Shown here: piece after piece, positions 43,327-52,320 of the stretch
How the letters are laid out: every line of letters starts with the position of its first letter
Position numbering within the stretch: the stretch's first letter is position 1
NCBI GenBank assembly: GCA_041395725.1
Contig: JAWKZW010000001.1
Location: 1,240,001-1,304,000 of the forward strand
From: Gammaproteobacteria bacterium
GTDB lineage: Bacteria; Pseudomonadota; Gammaproteobacteria; Pseudomonadales; Pseudohongiellaceae
DNA: 64,000 bases
Direction: 5' to 3'
Notes under the pieces: generated by a model
What the model saw: only the letters and a program-made list of their open reading frames with translations
Database searches by the model: none
What the model was told of the DNA's origin: nothing
Position numbers and translations under genes: made by a program

Positions 43327-45249
43327 CTACTCAGCAAGGTCAGCCAGGTTGCCGGACTCTTCCAGCCAGCTCTTGCGATCAGCGGCCCGTTTCTTGGCCA
43401 GTAACATGTCCATTATTTCATCGGTCGTCTGCTTCTTGCGGAGCCCCGGCGGATCGTCAAGAGTCAACTGCACCAGGCGCCGCGTATCCGGGGCCATGGT
43501 GGTTTCCCGCAGCTGTAAGGGATTCATCTCACCAAGGCCCTTGAAACGCTGCACGTTCACCTTGGCAGATTTTTTCTCGGCTGCTATGCGATCAAGAATG
43601 CCATTCTTTTCATCATCATCCAGGGCGTAGTAGACGTCCTTGCCAACATCGATTCGAAACAGCGGCGGCATCGCCACGAACACATGGCCTGCGGCCACCA
43701 GGGGCCGGAAATGCCTGACGAACAGGGCGCACAGCAAGGTGGCTATATGCAGGCCATCCGAATCGGCATCGGCGAGAATACAGATCTTGCCGTAACGTAA
43801 GCCTTCAAGATCATCGGAGCCGGGGTCCACACCCAGCGCCACGGCGATGTCGTGAACCTCCTGGGAAGCGAGAATTTCACCGGAATCCACTTCCCAGGTG
43901 TTCAGAATCTTGCCCCGCAGCGGCATGATGGCCTGAAACTGGCGATCCCGCGCCTGCTTGGCGGAACCGCCCGCCGAGTCTCCCTCGACCAGGAACAGCT
44001 CACCGCGCATGGCGTCCTGACTGGAACAGTCCGCCAGCTTACCCGGCAGGGCTGGCCCGGCCGTGACTTTTTTCCGGGTGACCAGCTTGCCGGCCTTGAG
44101 GCGGTGCTGGGCGTTACGAATACAGAGCTCTACCAGGGCTTCCGCCTCGGCCGTGTGCTGATTAAGCCACAGACTGAAAGCATCCTTGACCACACCGGCA
44201 ACGAACACGGCACACTGGCGAGACGACAGCCGCTCCTTGGTCTGACCGGAAAACTGCGGATCCACCAGTTTTGAGGAGAGCACGTAACAACATCTGTCCC
44301 AGACATCCTCCGGTGACAGTTTAAGCCCCCGGGGCAGCAGGTTGCGGAACTCGCAGAATTCCCGGATTGCATCCAGCAGGCCGGTACGCAGCCCGTTCAC
44401 GTGGGTTCCACCCTGAGAGGTGGGTATCAGGTTCACATAGCTCTCGGCCACTACCTCACCGCCCTCGGGCAGCCATTGCACCGCCCAGTCCGCGGCTTCG
44501 TTATTGCCCTGAATGGAACCGGTAAAGGGCTCTTCCGGCAGCGTCTCATAGTCAGCGGTAGCCTGCGTGAGATAATCCGTCAGGCCGTCCTCGAAATACC
44601 ATTCCTCGCTCTGGGCCTTGTCTTCTGCGACCGTCTTGTCGATAAAACTGACCTTCAAGCCGGAACACAGTACCGCCTTGGCACGCAGAACATGCTTCAG
44701 TCGCGAAATGGAGATTTTCGGCGAATCAAAATATTTTTCGTCGGGCAGAAAGCTAACGGTAGTCCCGTTGTTGCGCTTGCCCACTGTATCGATGGGCTTC
44801 AGCTCCGATGCCTTGTTGCCATCCTTGAATTTCATCAGGTAGACGACACCATCACGCTTGACGGTTACTTCCAGGGTTTTTGAAAGCGCGTTGACCACCG
44901 ACACACCGACCCCATGGAGGCCACCGGAGTACTGGTAGTTGTTGTTGGAAAATTTACCCCCGGCATGCAGGCGGGTCAGGATCAGTTCGACCCCGGTGAC
45001 TTTCTCACCTTTGTGCTTGTCGATAGGCATGCCGCGACCGTCGTCGGAGACTTCCACGGTGCCGTCCTTGTACAGAGTGACAGAGATATGTTTGGCATAG
45101 CCGGCCAAAGCCTCGTCGACACTGTTGTCGACCACTTCCTGAACCAGGTGGTTGGGCCGGGTGGTATCGGTGTACATCCCCGGTCTTTTACGAACTGGAT
45201 CGAGCCCCTTGAGGACCTCGATAGCATCCGCGTCGTAGGTATTACTCAT
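43327..45249 (-). CDS. parE: DNA topoisomerase IV subunit B
   Basis: 640 residues. GHKL ATPase ('EVVDNSVDEAL', 'DDGRGMP', 'GGLHGVGVSVVNALS'), transducer domain, and TOPRIM with 'EGDSAGGSAKQARD' and 'DADSDGLH'. Forms A2B2 topoisomerase IV with ParC. Follows yqiA as in other gammaproteobacteria. Confidence 0.97.
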   Translation of the reverse strand: MSNTYDADAIEVLKGLDPVRKRPGMYTDTTRPNHLVQEVVDNSVDEALAGYAKHISVTLYKDGTVEVSDDGRGMPIDKHKGEKVTGVELILTRLHAGGKFSNNNYQYSGGLHGVGVSVVNALSKTLEVTVKRDGVVYLMKFKDGNKASELKPIDTVGKRNNGTTVSFLPDEKYFDSPKISISRLKHVLRAKAVLCSGLKVSFIDKTVAEDKAQSEEWYFEDGLTDYLTQATADYETLPEEPFTGSIQGNNEAADWAVQWLPEGGEVVAESYVNLIPTSQGGTHVNGLRTGLLDAIREFCEFRNLLPRGLKLSPEDVWDRCCYVLSSKLVDPQFSGQTKERLSSRQCAVFVAGVVKDAFSLWLNQHTAEAEALVELCIRNAQHRLKAGKLVTRKKVTAGPALPGKLADCSSQDAMRGELFLVEGDSAGGSAKQARDRQFQAIMPLRGKILNTWEVDSGEILASQEVHDIAVALGVDPGSDDLEGLRYGKICILADADSDGLHIATLLCALFVRHFRPLVAAGHVFVAMPPLFRIDVGKDVYYALDDDEKNGILDRIAAEKKSAKVNVQRFKGLGEMNPLQLRETTMAPDTRRLVQLTLDDPPGLRKKQTTDEIMDMLLAKKRAADRKSWLEESGNLADLAE

Positions 45250-45382
45250 TCGTCTTGTGCGCCATGCTTGTGGAGTTTGTCAGCCGCCAGGCTGATTGTC
45301 TTACAAACCCGGGAATCCCGGTTTACCTGGCGGGCACTGCGGGAAATGTATTCGTTGAATAACTTTTTATCGCACACAGCTA

Positions 45383-45973
45383 TCAATTCTTGATAGCCAG
45401 AAAATCGAAAATTATGGGTAGAAAATCTGCATAGTTTTCAAAACTGTGATTGCCGCCTTCCTGGATTATACAGGTCCCCATCTGATAGAGCCCTTCGGCC
45501 AGGCGATAATCCAGTACTTCGTCGCCGGTCTGGGCCAGCAGCAGATAATTATCCGGTGTCTGGAGCGCTTCCACGTTCAGTTCTTGCAGCTCCATAACGT
45601 GCTGTTCGGTGACCACGTGCACGGCGTCAGAGTAATAATTTCTGTGTTCTCCCAGGTAATCCCGCCAGCGCAGAAAAGGTTGTACCGCCGGGTTGATGAC
45701 TGCCGCGCGCAACCGGTTTGTTTCCGCCAGGCAGGTGGCATAGAACCCCCCCAGCGAGCTGCCTATGAGGCCGACCGGTCTGCCATCCAGCCCGTCGATT
45801 ATTTCCTGCACCTGAGCGACCGATTCGGCTGGCCCTCCCGTCAATTCCGGGACCAGCAGGCGACTGCCCATGCCCCGTTCCTGGCAATAGTGGACAGTCT
45901 GCCTGGCCTTTTTCGATTCCGGAGAACTCAGGAATCCATGCAGGTAAATAACGAAATGATCTTCACTGCTCAT
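45383..45973 (-). CDS. yqiA: YqiA-family alpha/beta-hydrolase esterase
   Basis: 196 residues from ATG 45973 (upstream frame rejected: no homology or ribosome site). 'YLHGFLSSPESKKA' near the start, nucleophile elbow GSSLGGFYA, and catalytic His in 'EGGNHSFENY'. Small acyl-esterase of unknown physiological role, conserved upstream of parE. Confidence 0.93.
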   Translation of the reverse strand: MSSEDHFVIYLHGFLSSPESKKARQTVHYCQERGMGSRLLVPELTGGPAESVAQVQEIIDGLDGRPVGLIGSSLGGFYATCLAETNRLRAAVINPAVQPFLRWRDYLGEHRNYYSDAVHVVTEQHVMELQELNVEALQTPDNYLLLAQTGDEVLDYRLAEGLYQMGTCIIQEGGNHSFENYADFLPIIFDFLAIKN

Positions 45974-46042
45974 TATAGGACGAGTGGCTCGGGCGCGGGG
46001 GCAGGGTAGCGAGAGTATGAGGTAAATTGCCACCCCATGCCA

Positions 46043-46079
46043 GAACACAGACATTGCCAGCCTGGCAATGTCTGTGTTC
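46043..46079. repeat. 18-bp perfect inverted repeat between cpdA and yqiA
   Basis: GAACACAGACATTGCCAG (46043-46060), one central base, then its exact complement (46062-46079). No T-run. It lies in the 161-bp gap between two co-directional genes, so it may stabilise or attenuate the message. Confidence 0.8.
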
Positions 46080-46084
46080 CTGTT

Positions 46085-46127
46085 CAGAAATTCGTTGAGG
46101 CCAGAAACTCGTTGAGGTCAGAAGTTC
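46085..46127. repeat. 17-bp tandem repeat between cpdA and yqiA
   Basis: Two full units CAGAAATTCGTTGAGGC and CAGAAACTCGTTGAGGT, and a partial third (CAGAAGTTC), ending just before the cpdA stop. Confidence 0.8.
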
Positions 46128-46134
46128 CTTACAC

Positions 46135-46947
46135 TCAGTAGCCTGCGCTGTCGTAGTCCGGCCGGAACTCGGCACCATCAATGCGGATAACTTCCGATTC
46201 GATGGAGCCGTCCGCGAACAGTTTCAGACGCCGGTAGCCTGGATTGATCGAGTCCAGCGCAAAGTCGATGACCTCCGGCTTGAACTGAATACAGGTGGAG
46301 GGGGTACAGAAAAAGCGGATGCCGCCCACCTTGAAATCCAGCGCCTGATGGATATGCCCATAGACCACACAGCGCAGAGTCGACGACCGCTTCAGTAATG
46401 CCATGAATTCTCTGTCATTGCGCAAACCGATATCTTTCATCCAGGCGGAACTGCCCGGTACCGGGTTATGGTGCAAGGTAACCAGGCTGTGCTCGATGAC
46501 CGGGTCGGATTCCGCTTCCGACAGCGCGGATTCCAATACCTGTAGTTCGGGCTCGGCAAGGTAACCATCAACATGGTTGACCCGGCTTGAATCCAGCATG
46601 ATGAACTGCCAGTTTCCAATCGTCTCCACCTTATTGCAGAGCCCCTGCTCGCCGGCCACTTCCTGCATGACGTCGCCGGAATCATGATTGCCCGGTACCC
46701 AGCGCACCGGCGCGTCGAAGCGCTCCATGTATTTCAGAAAATGCTGGTAGGAACTCGGGGAGGCATCCTGCGCAATATCACCGGTTGCCAGAATCAGGTC
46801 GATGTCATTTTCATTTCTGGTAACTGTATCAAGAACGGCCGACAGGCTGCCGTGGGTGTTAATTTTAAGTAACGTTCCGGAATGCACCGAATAAAGGTGG
46901 GTGTCAGTGATCTGAAGGACATTGATCGGATTTTTTGCAATATCCAC
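46135..46947 (-). CDS. cpdA: 3',5'-cyclic AMP phosphodiesterase
   Basis: 270 residues, class III metallophosphoesterase: 'QITDTHLY' (D-x-H), 'ATGDIAQD' (GD), 'VPGNHD' (GNHD), 'LHHNP' and 'YGHIHQ' (GHxH). Hydrolyses cAMP in the cytoplasm. In the conserved order nudF-yqiB-cpdA-yqiA-parE. Confidence 0.93.
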   Translation of the reverse strand: MDIAKNPINVLQITDTHLYSVHSGTLLKINTHGSLSAVLDTVTRNENDIDLILATGDIAQDASPSSYQHFLKYMERFDAPVRWVPGNHDSGDVMQEVAGEQGLCNKVETIGNWQFIMLDSSRVNHVDGYLAEPELQVLESALSEAESDPVIEHSLVTLHHNPVPGSSAWMKDIGLRNDREFMALLKRSSTLRCVVYGHIHQALDFKVGGIRFFCTPSTCIQFKPEVIDFALDSINPGYRRLKLFADGSIESEVIRIDGAEFRPDYDSAGY

Positions 46948-46967
46948 TGTTGTAATCCTACCTTGGA

Positions 46968-47026
46968 TTAACAGACTGTTGACAAGCTATTGGCTGCGCT
47001 CATAACGTTATTAAACAGCCTGTTAA
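46968..47026. repeat. Inverted repeat between yqiB and cpdA
   Basis: TTAACAGACTGTT (46968-46980) and AACAGCCTGTTAA (47014-47026), 12 of 13 paired; the right arm includes the yqiB stop codon. Possibly a hairpin at the end of the yqiB message. Confidence 0.6.
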
Positions 47027-47523
47027 CTAAATGCGATATCCGGCACTTTCAGACAACGCCCAGCCTGCAGACAGAGAGACAGCCATTCGCCCAGAAATCT
47101 GTTCACCTGAATTTTTTCGTCCCGCTGGAATCTGACCTGCTGTGGCCGCAGATAATGGGACTGAAAATTGCGGTGATGCTGATAAGAAGTTACTTCCGCT
47201 GTATTGGCGTCGTGGTAAATCCGCACCTGCATGGATGGATTGGTCAGCCACCCGCCCAATGCGGGGCGCTGGGTAATCTCCAACGTGGTGGTATACCGGA
47301 ACGATTCAATGACACGCACCTCAACTACCGTCTCGCCGCGCCCTTCGTAATCGTCGGCGATGACAAATTCGGCGAGCAGTCTGTCCGAGTCGTTGGCCCA
47401 TGACTGCGGAGCATCGCGATGAAACTCACGCAGTTCAGGTATTAATTTGAGTAACCTGATGTAATTGGCATCACATTCTGCCATCTGCTTTATCAGGTCT
47501 ACACTGTAACTTCGATCTTTCAT
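47023..47523 (-). CDS. yqiB: DUF1249 family protein YqiB
   Basis: 166 residues from ATG 47523 (six codons after the first possible start). 'YSVDLIKQMAECDANYIRLLKLIPEL', 'RVIESFRYTTTLEI', 'MQVRIYHDANTAEVTSYQ' and a C-terminal 'QVNRFLGEWLSLCLQAG' are typical of the family. Function unknown; its linkage with cpdA, yqiA and nudF is conserved in gammaproteobacteria. Confidence 0.92.
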   Translation of the reverse strand: MKDRSYSVDLIKQMAECDANYIRLLKLIPELREFHRDAPQSWANDSDRLLAEFVIADDYEGRGETVVEVRVIESFRYTTTLEITQRPALGGWLTNPSMQVRIYHDANTAEVTSYQHHRNFQSHYLRPQQVRFQRDEKIQVNRFLGEWLSLCLQAGRCLKVPDIAFS

Positions 47524-47649
47524 GCCCGGTCCGATTACCACCTCTGTCTCATGGCGAGACAGTCATTAGAGATTGTTGGATGACCCGCTATCATACCGGT
47601 AGTTATTCATGGATTCGAACCTTTTCCTCCAGTCCTGCTAGCCACTTAA

Positions 47650-47836
47650 CCCAATCATTGCATAAATTGTTGGACCAGGACCGCTTCGCTGCTTCCATAG
47701 CAGCATTTCCAGCGCCGTACTCAATTTTTCTGGATATCACGCAGAGTAACTACGCTCGATCCATAATACTCTCCGTACGACACTGGAAATGCCACTCTGA
47801 AAGCTCCTGACCTCAACAATTTATGCAATGATTGGG
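47650..47836. mobile_element. 187-bp MITE-like element with 23-bp perfect terminal inverted repeats
   Basis: Ends CCCAATCATTGC.. (47650-47672) and their exact complement (47814-47836). Inside, a second dyad GCATTTCCAG..CGTAC / GTACG..CTGGAAATGC pairs 16 of 18. No coding capacity. It sits between the yqiB start and the nudF stop. I see no clear target duplication and no second copy in the window, so mobility is inferred from form alone. Confidence 0.65.
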
Positions 47837-47867
47837 CTATCACTCTACAGGTTACGACAGCTTCATG

Positions 47868-48926
47868 TCACTCTGCGCGCAACCTCTCCCTGTTAAGTTG
47901 CAACCACTGAATCGCAATAATGGACATGGCGTTATTGATTTCACCCGTGGCGATCATTTCCACCGCCTGGGGCAGGGGCACGCTCACGATCAGAATGTCT
48001 TCGTGCTCGGCGTCAAGACCGTGTATCCCCTGCAACTGACCGGCATCAACCCGGGCGCAGAACAGGTTGATTTTTTCATCACACCAGCCGGGGCTGTTGA
48101 AATACTCACAGATAGGGATGACCTCGGTAATAGCACAGTTGGCTTCTTCCCGTGCCTCTCTTTTCGCTACCTCAATGGGAGCCTCGTCGGCATCGGCCAG
48201 CCCCGCGACAATTTCCAGTAGCCACGGACTGTGGTCAGCATCCAGCACACCGGTTCGAAACTGCTTGACCATCACCAGATCGTCCCGCCGGGGATCATAA
48301 AGCAGTACCCCGACAGCCGCCGGGCGGATGGCCAGTTCGCGACGCATCGTCTCGCTCCAGCCCCCGGCGAATAAACGGTGCCGCAACTGCAGGACATCCA
48401 CCGGAATAAACCCATCGTAGACCCGCTCCCGCGACAGGACCTCCAGGTCAGCATGCTCGAAGACACTGCCCTGCTCCCGGGCCAGGCGCTGCAGCAGCAG
48501 CTCGTGAAACAGCTCGGTGACTGCCTGCCGGATCTCCTCGCATACCCTGGCGAATTCCGACCTGATCTCCGCCTCGCTGCCGGTCGCGGCGGCGGGGTCA
48601 TCGAACGGCAGATGACGTTTCTGCTTGCCAGCGGGGATGATCGGGCAGTGCGCGTCGGCATGGGAACAGACGGTAATCACCAGATCGGCGTCTGCAATCA
48701 TGGCGGGGGTCAGCACAGTGGACTGCTGACTGCTGATATCCACGCCCCGATCGGCCATGGCAGCCACCGCCGCCGGATTCAGGCCATGGGCTTCGAGCCC
48801 TGCTGACTGGACATCCACGGCCAGGTACGGCGGAAGTTGCCCGCAAAGATGGCGGCCCCAGCCCTCGGCCATCTGCGATCGGCAGGCATTGCCCGTGCAG
48901 ACAAACAGCAGGTTCAGGGGTTTCAC
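47868..48926 (-). CDS. Fusion: LMW-phosphatase/ArsC-type arsenate reductase + NudF-like Nudix hydrolase
   Basis: 352 residues from GTG 48926 (a TTG at 48956, 4 bp after the ppiC stop, is the alternative). Residues ~1-140: low-molecular-weight phosphatase fold with the CX5R loop CTGNACRS (Cys10, Arg16) and 'VITVCSHADAHCPIIPAGKQKRHLPFDDPA', as in thioredoxin-linked ArsC. Residues ~150-352: Nudix domain of ADP-ribose diphosphatase type, with box 'GLADADEAPIEVAKREAREEANC', in which the usual late Gly is Asn. nudF is normally separate and near yqiB/cpdA. Frame and length show a real fusion. Confidence 0.85.
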   Translation of the reverse strand: MKPLNLLFVCTGNACRSQMAEGWGRHLCGQLPPYLAVDVQSAGLEAHGLNPAAVAAMADRGVDISSQQSTVLTPAMIADADLVITVCSHADAHCPIIPAGKQKRHLPFDDPAAATGSEAEIRSEFARVCEEIRQAVTELFHELLLQRLAREQGSVFEHADLEVLSRERVYDGFIPVDVLQLRHRLFAGGWSETMRRELAIRPAAVGVLLYDPRRDDLVMVKQFRTGVLDADHSPWLLEIVAGLADADEAPIEVAKREAREEANCAITEVIPICEYFNSPGWCDEKINLFCARVDAGQLQGIHGLDAEHEDILIVSVPLPQAVEMIATGEINNAMSIIAIQWLQLNRERLRAE

Positions 48927-48960
48927 GGCAACAGTCCGGTCTGTTCCAGCCAGCAATGGG

Positions 48961-49242
48961 TCACTCGGTGCGCTCGGTGACTTCCAGCAGATGATAGCCG
49001 AACTGGGTCTTTACTGGACCCTGCAGGGAATTGACGTCGGCACTGAAAACCACCTTGTCGAATTCAGGCACCATCATGCCGGGACTGAAGCGGCCCAGAT
49101 CACCACCCTGAGCCTTGGACGGGCAGGAGGAATGCGCCTGCGCGATCGCGGCAAAATCTTCACCGGCCGCTATGCGTTCTTTCAGTTCCAGGCACTTTTC
49201 TTCGGTTTCCACCAGTATATGTCTAGCTGTTGCACTTACCAT
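48961..49242 (-). CDS. ppiC: Parvulin-type peptidyl-prolyl isomerase
   Basis: 93 residues, a single PpiC/parvulin domain: 'ARHILVETEEKCLELKERI', 'FAAIAQAHSSCPSKAQGGDLGRFSPGMMVPEFDKVVFS', 'VKTQFGYHLLEVTER'. Cytoplasmic, with no signal. Stops 4-34 bp before the ArsC-NudF start, so likely co-transcribed with it. Confidence 0.93.
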   Translation of the reverse strand: MVSATARHILVETEEKCLELKERIAAGEDFAAIAQAHSSCPSKAQGGDLGRFSPGMMVPEFDKVVFSADVNSLQGPVKTQFGYHLLEVTERTE

Positions 49243-49477
49243 GGGTACTCCTGTTCAGTCTGAAGATTGGCGCGCCATTATGCCTGACCGGATAGGTAAA
49301 ATCGAATTCCCGGGCCAGCTACCAACCGGCTAAGTGAAAACATATTGTCATATGTTCGTGACCCGCCTTTCTCCGTTTACAGGGAATCCAGCGTGTTAAG
49401 TCACGCTGCAGCACTGAGCCGGCACCGCAAACCCGGACAGCGCCCCTGTCAACCTGTGGCTGCTTTCCCCTATCGGT

Positions 49478-49521
49478 TATAATCGGCGGCGGAATGCAGC
49501 AGACGCCTGCTGCATTCCGCC
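49478..49521 (+). promoter_or_regulatory. TATAAT box and 15-bp leader hairpin of the DUF2889 gene
   Basis: TATAAT at 49478-49483, then a perfect 15-bp stem (49488-49502 / 49507-49521) with a 4-nt loop. The predicted transcript would begin at or next to the stem, 35 bp before the start codon; no T-run, so not a terminator. The rest of 49243-49556 shows no gene. Confidence 0.5.
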
Positions 49522-49556
49522 TACAACTTCTATCCGCCCAGGCAAGGAAACTGATA

Positions 49557-50120
49557 ATGCCCTTACCCGCCCCCGCACCCCGTGAGCACCTCCATACCCG
49601 CGCGATCACCTATCAGGGATTCGAAAGGGCGGATGGTCTCTGGGACATAGAAGCGCACATGACGGACGTCAAGACCTATGAATTTCAAAACGATTGGCGG
49701 GGCACGGTCCAGGTAGGAGAGCCCCTGCACGAAATGCTGCTGCGGGTGACCATCGACGACAAGTTTGTCATTCACGACGTCGAGGCGGCAACCGAGCACA
49801 GCCCCTTCGAAATGTGCCCCGGCATCGCACCCGCTTATAAATCTCTGGTGGGCATTACCATGGGACCGGGCTGGCGCCGCGCCATTCGCCAGAAAGTGGG
49901 CGGCAAAGAGGGTTGCACGCACCTGACCGAACTGCTGTTTCCCATGGCCACGGTCGCTTTCCAGACCATCTGGCCGCGGCGCCGGCACCAGGCCAGGCAA
50001 TCCGACTCCAACGTCGGCACCAGCAAACGTCGCCCGCAGGTACTGGACACCTGCCATGCCTGGGCCAGTGACTCGCCAGTGGTAAAAAAGAATGCACCGG
50101 ATTTCTATACCGGAGACTGA
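49557..50120 (+). CDS. DUF2889 family protein
   Basis: 187 residues from ATG 49557 with AAGGAA upstream; the frame start at 49494 lies in the hairpin and is rejected. 'REHLHTRAITYQGFERADGLWDIEAHMTDVKTY', 'MLLRVTIDDKFVIHDVEAATEHSPFEMCPGIAPAYKSLVGITMGPGWR', 'GGKEGCTHLTELL' match DUF2889 proteins. Function unknown; soluble. Convergent with the histidine-kinase gene. Confidence 0.88.
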   Translation: MPLPAPAPREHLHTRAITYQGFERADGLWDIEAHMTDVKTYEFQNDWRGTVQVGEPLHEMLLRVTIDDKFVIHDVEAATEHSPFEMCPGIAPAYKSLVGITMGPGWRRAIRQKVGGKEGCTHLTELLFPMATVAFQTIWPRRRHQARQSDSNVGTSKRRPQVLDTCHAWASDSPVVKKNAPDFYTGD

Positions 50121-50132
50121 TCCAGCGGTTCC

Positions 50133-52316
50133 TTATTTAAAAAACAGCGGAAGTATCACGGTAATTGCCACACCCTGGGCGTCAGTCAAGTCATCTGCCC
50201 GGATCTGACCACCGTGGAATTCGGCGATCAGCCTGGCAATGTGCAGACCCATACCCAGATGGGGCTGCTTCTGTTTTTCCTGGGGCCGTACCGAGATCAT
50301 GGAGTCGAACAAGCGGCCTTTCATTTCTTCCGGAAGGTAGGGCCCGTGATTGATCACCTTGATGATCGCGTGATCCCGCATGTTGTGACAAAGAACCCGT
50401 ATACTCTCGTCAGGAAACGAAAATTCCACGGCATTGGCCACCAGTTTATCCATCAGCTGGGCAATGTACTCCGGTACGCCGTGAATAAAGATGGGACGGT
50501 TACTGGTATCCATTTCGAAACGGACTTCCGGGTAGGCCATCTCGTAACCTTCCACGCAGCCTCGAATGACCGCCACCAGATCTATTTTTTCTTTCTCCGA
50601 CGTCTGCAGCATCTGCTCCAGACGGGTAGCTTCGCTCATATTGGTAAGAATTGTGTTTAGCCTGCGAATACCCTCATCGGCACGCTCGATATAGATGGCC
50701 GATTCTTCGTTGTTAGCTACCATGCCCAGGTTTTCCAGCGAAGACCGTACCACGGTAACCGGCGTGCGCAGCTCGTGAGACAACCGTGAAGACATGTTTT
50801 CCAGGTAGCTGGTGTATTGAGTCAGACGTTCCACAATGCTGGAAAAGCTGCGGCTCAGGTCACCTATCTCATCGCCGTTTCTACTGGCTTCAATGGTGTT
50901 CCTCACCCTGCCGCTATCGTCGATGATGTTTTCCGCCTGGTTCCGAAGCAGGCGAATACGACGTGAAATGCGCGATGCAAAAAAGAACAGTCCCAGAACT
51001 ACTGCCAGCATGACCGCCAGCATGGTATTGAACAATCTTTCCAGGGCCTGGTTTCTGAACGTCCGGATGCCGTTCATGTTCTGATCGACCACCACCGCAC
51101 CCAGCACTTCCCCGTTGGCCAGGATTGGATGCGCGGCGCCCAGGATACGGGTCTGGGTGTCGGTCAGGGTCCGGAACTGGGTCTGTGGCACCCCCGCCAG
51201 GGCGGAATCGATATGGGCACCCTCCCGGGTGACACCCGTATACAGCTCATCGATAAAATCGTTACTCGGCTTGGTCAGAACCCGATAGTACAGCGGCTTG
51301 AGTATTCTCTCGTTGATATAGCCCCAGTATTTGTTGGTGTAGGTTTCCGAATCCTCGTTGACCAGCATCAGACCGGTTGCGGTCTGAATGTCGCCAGCTG
51401 TCAACAATACCCTGCCGGTGACATCGACCACCTGGATGCGGGATTCGGACTCTCCGAACCCGTCCACTATACGATCTATTTCCGGAGTAGGCCGCAGCAG
51501 TGAGCCCAGCCCTTCGCTGCTGTTGACATTCGAAGTGGCAATGACGGTTTCAACCTGGCGACTTTCCGTATTATCCACGTCGTAGAAAGCGAACCCCAGC
51601 TTGCTGCCGAGCATATCCAGGGGAATCTGCAGCTCCACCTCGTATCCCTTGTCGGTGGCATACCATTGCCCACTGATGCGGTTTTCATATTTCGGATCGG
51701 AAAAATCGGCGTTGACCTTGAACGGATAGAGGAACTCGGGTTCATGCGGGGCGATGACGAAGTGATTTATCTCGTGCCCCTCCGGCCCCAGCATAGCGAT
51801 ATGCAGGAAATCACTACGCGTAAGACTCAGGGCGTCTCTGCTGCGGTAAACGGGAGAATCGTCCACCACGCGAAAATAGGCATACAGCGACCGGTTGTAT
51901 TCCCCCACCATGGCATTGAAATGCAGGGAGTCCTCCTTGTCATAGTTGCGCGCCGGGTTTAATGGCGTACGCAGGTAGTCCCTGTTGTCATACCTTACCT
52001 CATAGCGCTGATACTCACGCCAGTCCAGCAGATTGCCATCGTCAAGAGCCAGCGGGTAGTAAATCGGGTAGACGTAAAGATCGCTGCTGCGGCGGGCCGG
52101 GCTGTAGTTGGCCTCGTCAAACAGTTCCGGCCGCTCATTGAGGGCAGTGGCAAGCGCCCGCGCAGAACCCAGTACCACCTGCTCCTGGCCCAGACGCAGG
52201 TACTCCTCCATCTCGAGGATGTAGCGGTAGCCAAGCCATGGAATGATCAGTAGAAAACTGGACAGAAAGACCAGTTTAAAGCGGATGCCTATGAATTTCC
52301 TCAGCCTGAACACCAT
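50133..52316 (-). CDS. Sensor histidine kinase resembling the proteobacterial sortase-system kinase (PdsS-like)
   Basis: 727 residues. Membrane segment ~10-30, large periplasmic region (~31-420) with 'YPIYYPLALDDGNLLDWREYQRYEVRYDNRD' and a CBM9-like stretch, second membrane segment ~430-450, HAMP, H-box 'SRLSHELRTPV' (His514), N-box 'MDKLVANAVEFS', G-box 'GMGLHIARLI'. Length and periplasmic motif resemble kinases annotated with the dedicated proteobacterial sortase system. No sortase or its target protein is in the window. 4 bp downstream of its response regulator. Confidence 0.85.
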   Translation of the reverse strand: MVFRLRKFIGIRFKLVFLSSFLLIIPWLGYRYILEMEEYLRLGQEQVVLGSARALATALNERPELFDEANYSPARRSSDLYVYPIYYPLALDDGNLLDWREYQRYEVRYDNRDYLRTPLNPARNYDKEDSLHFNAMVGEYNRSLYAYFRVVDDSPVYRSRDALSLTRSDFLHIAMLGPEGHEINHFVIAPHEPEFLYPFKVNADFSDPKYENRISGQWYATDKGYEVELQIPLDMLGSKLGFAFYDVDNTESRQVETVIATSNVNSSEGLGSLLRPTPEIDRIVDGFGESESRIQVVDVTGRVLLTAGDIQTATGLMLVNEDSETYTNKYWGYINERILKPLYYRVLTKPSNDFIDELYTGVTREGAHIDSALAGVPQTQFRTLTDTQTRILGAAHPILANGEVLGAVVVDQNMNGIRTFRNQALERLFNTMLAVMLAVVLGLFFFASRISRRIRLLRNQAENIIDDSGRVRNTIEASRNGDEIGDLSRSFSSIVERLTQYTSYLENMSSRLSHELRTPVTVVRSSLENLGMVANNEESAIYIERADEGIRRLNTILTNMSEATRLEQMLQTSEKEKIDLVAVIRGCVEGYEMAYPEVRFEMDTSNRPIFIHGVPEYIAQLMDKLVANAVEFSFPDESIRVLCHNMRDHAIIKVINHGPYLPEEMKGRLFDSMISVRPQEKQKQPHLGMGLHIARLIAEFHGGQIRADDLTDAQGVAITVILPLFFK

Positions 52317-52320
52317 TTTT

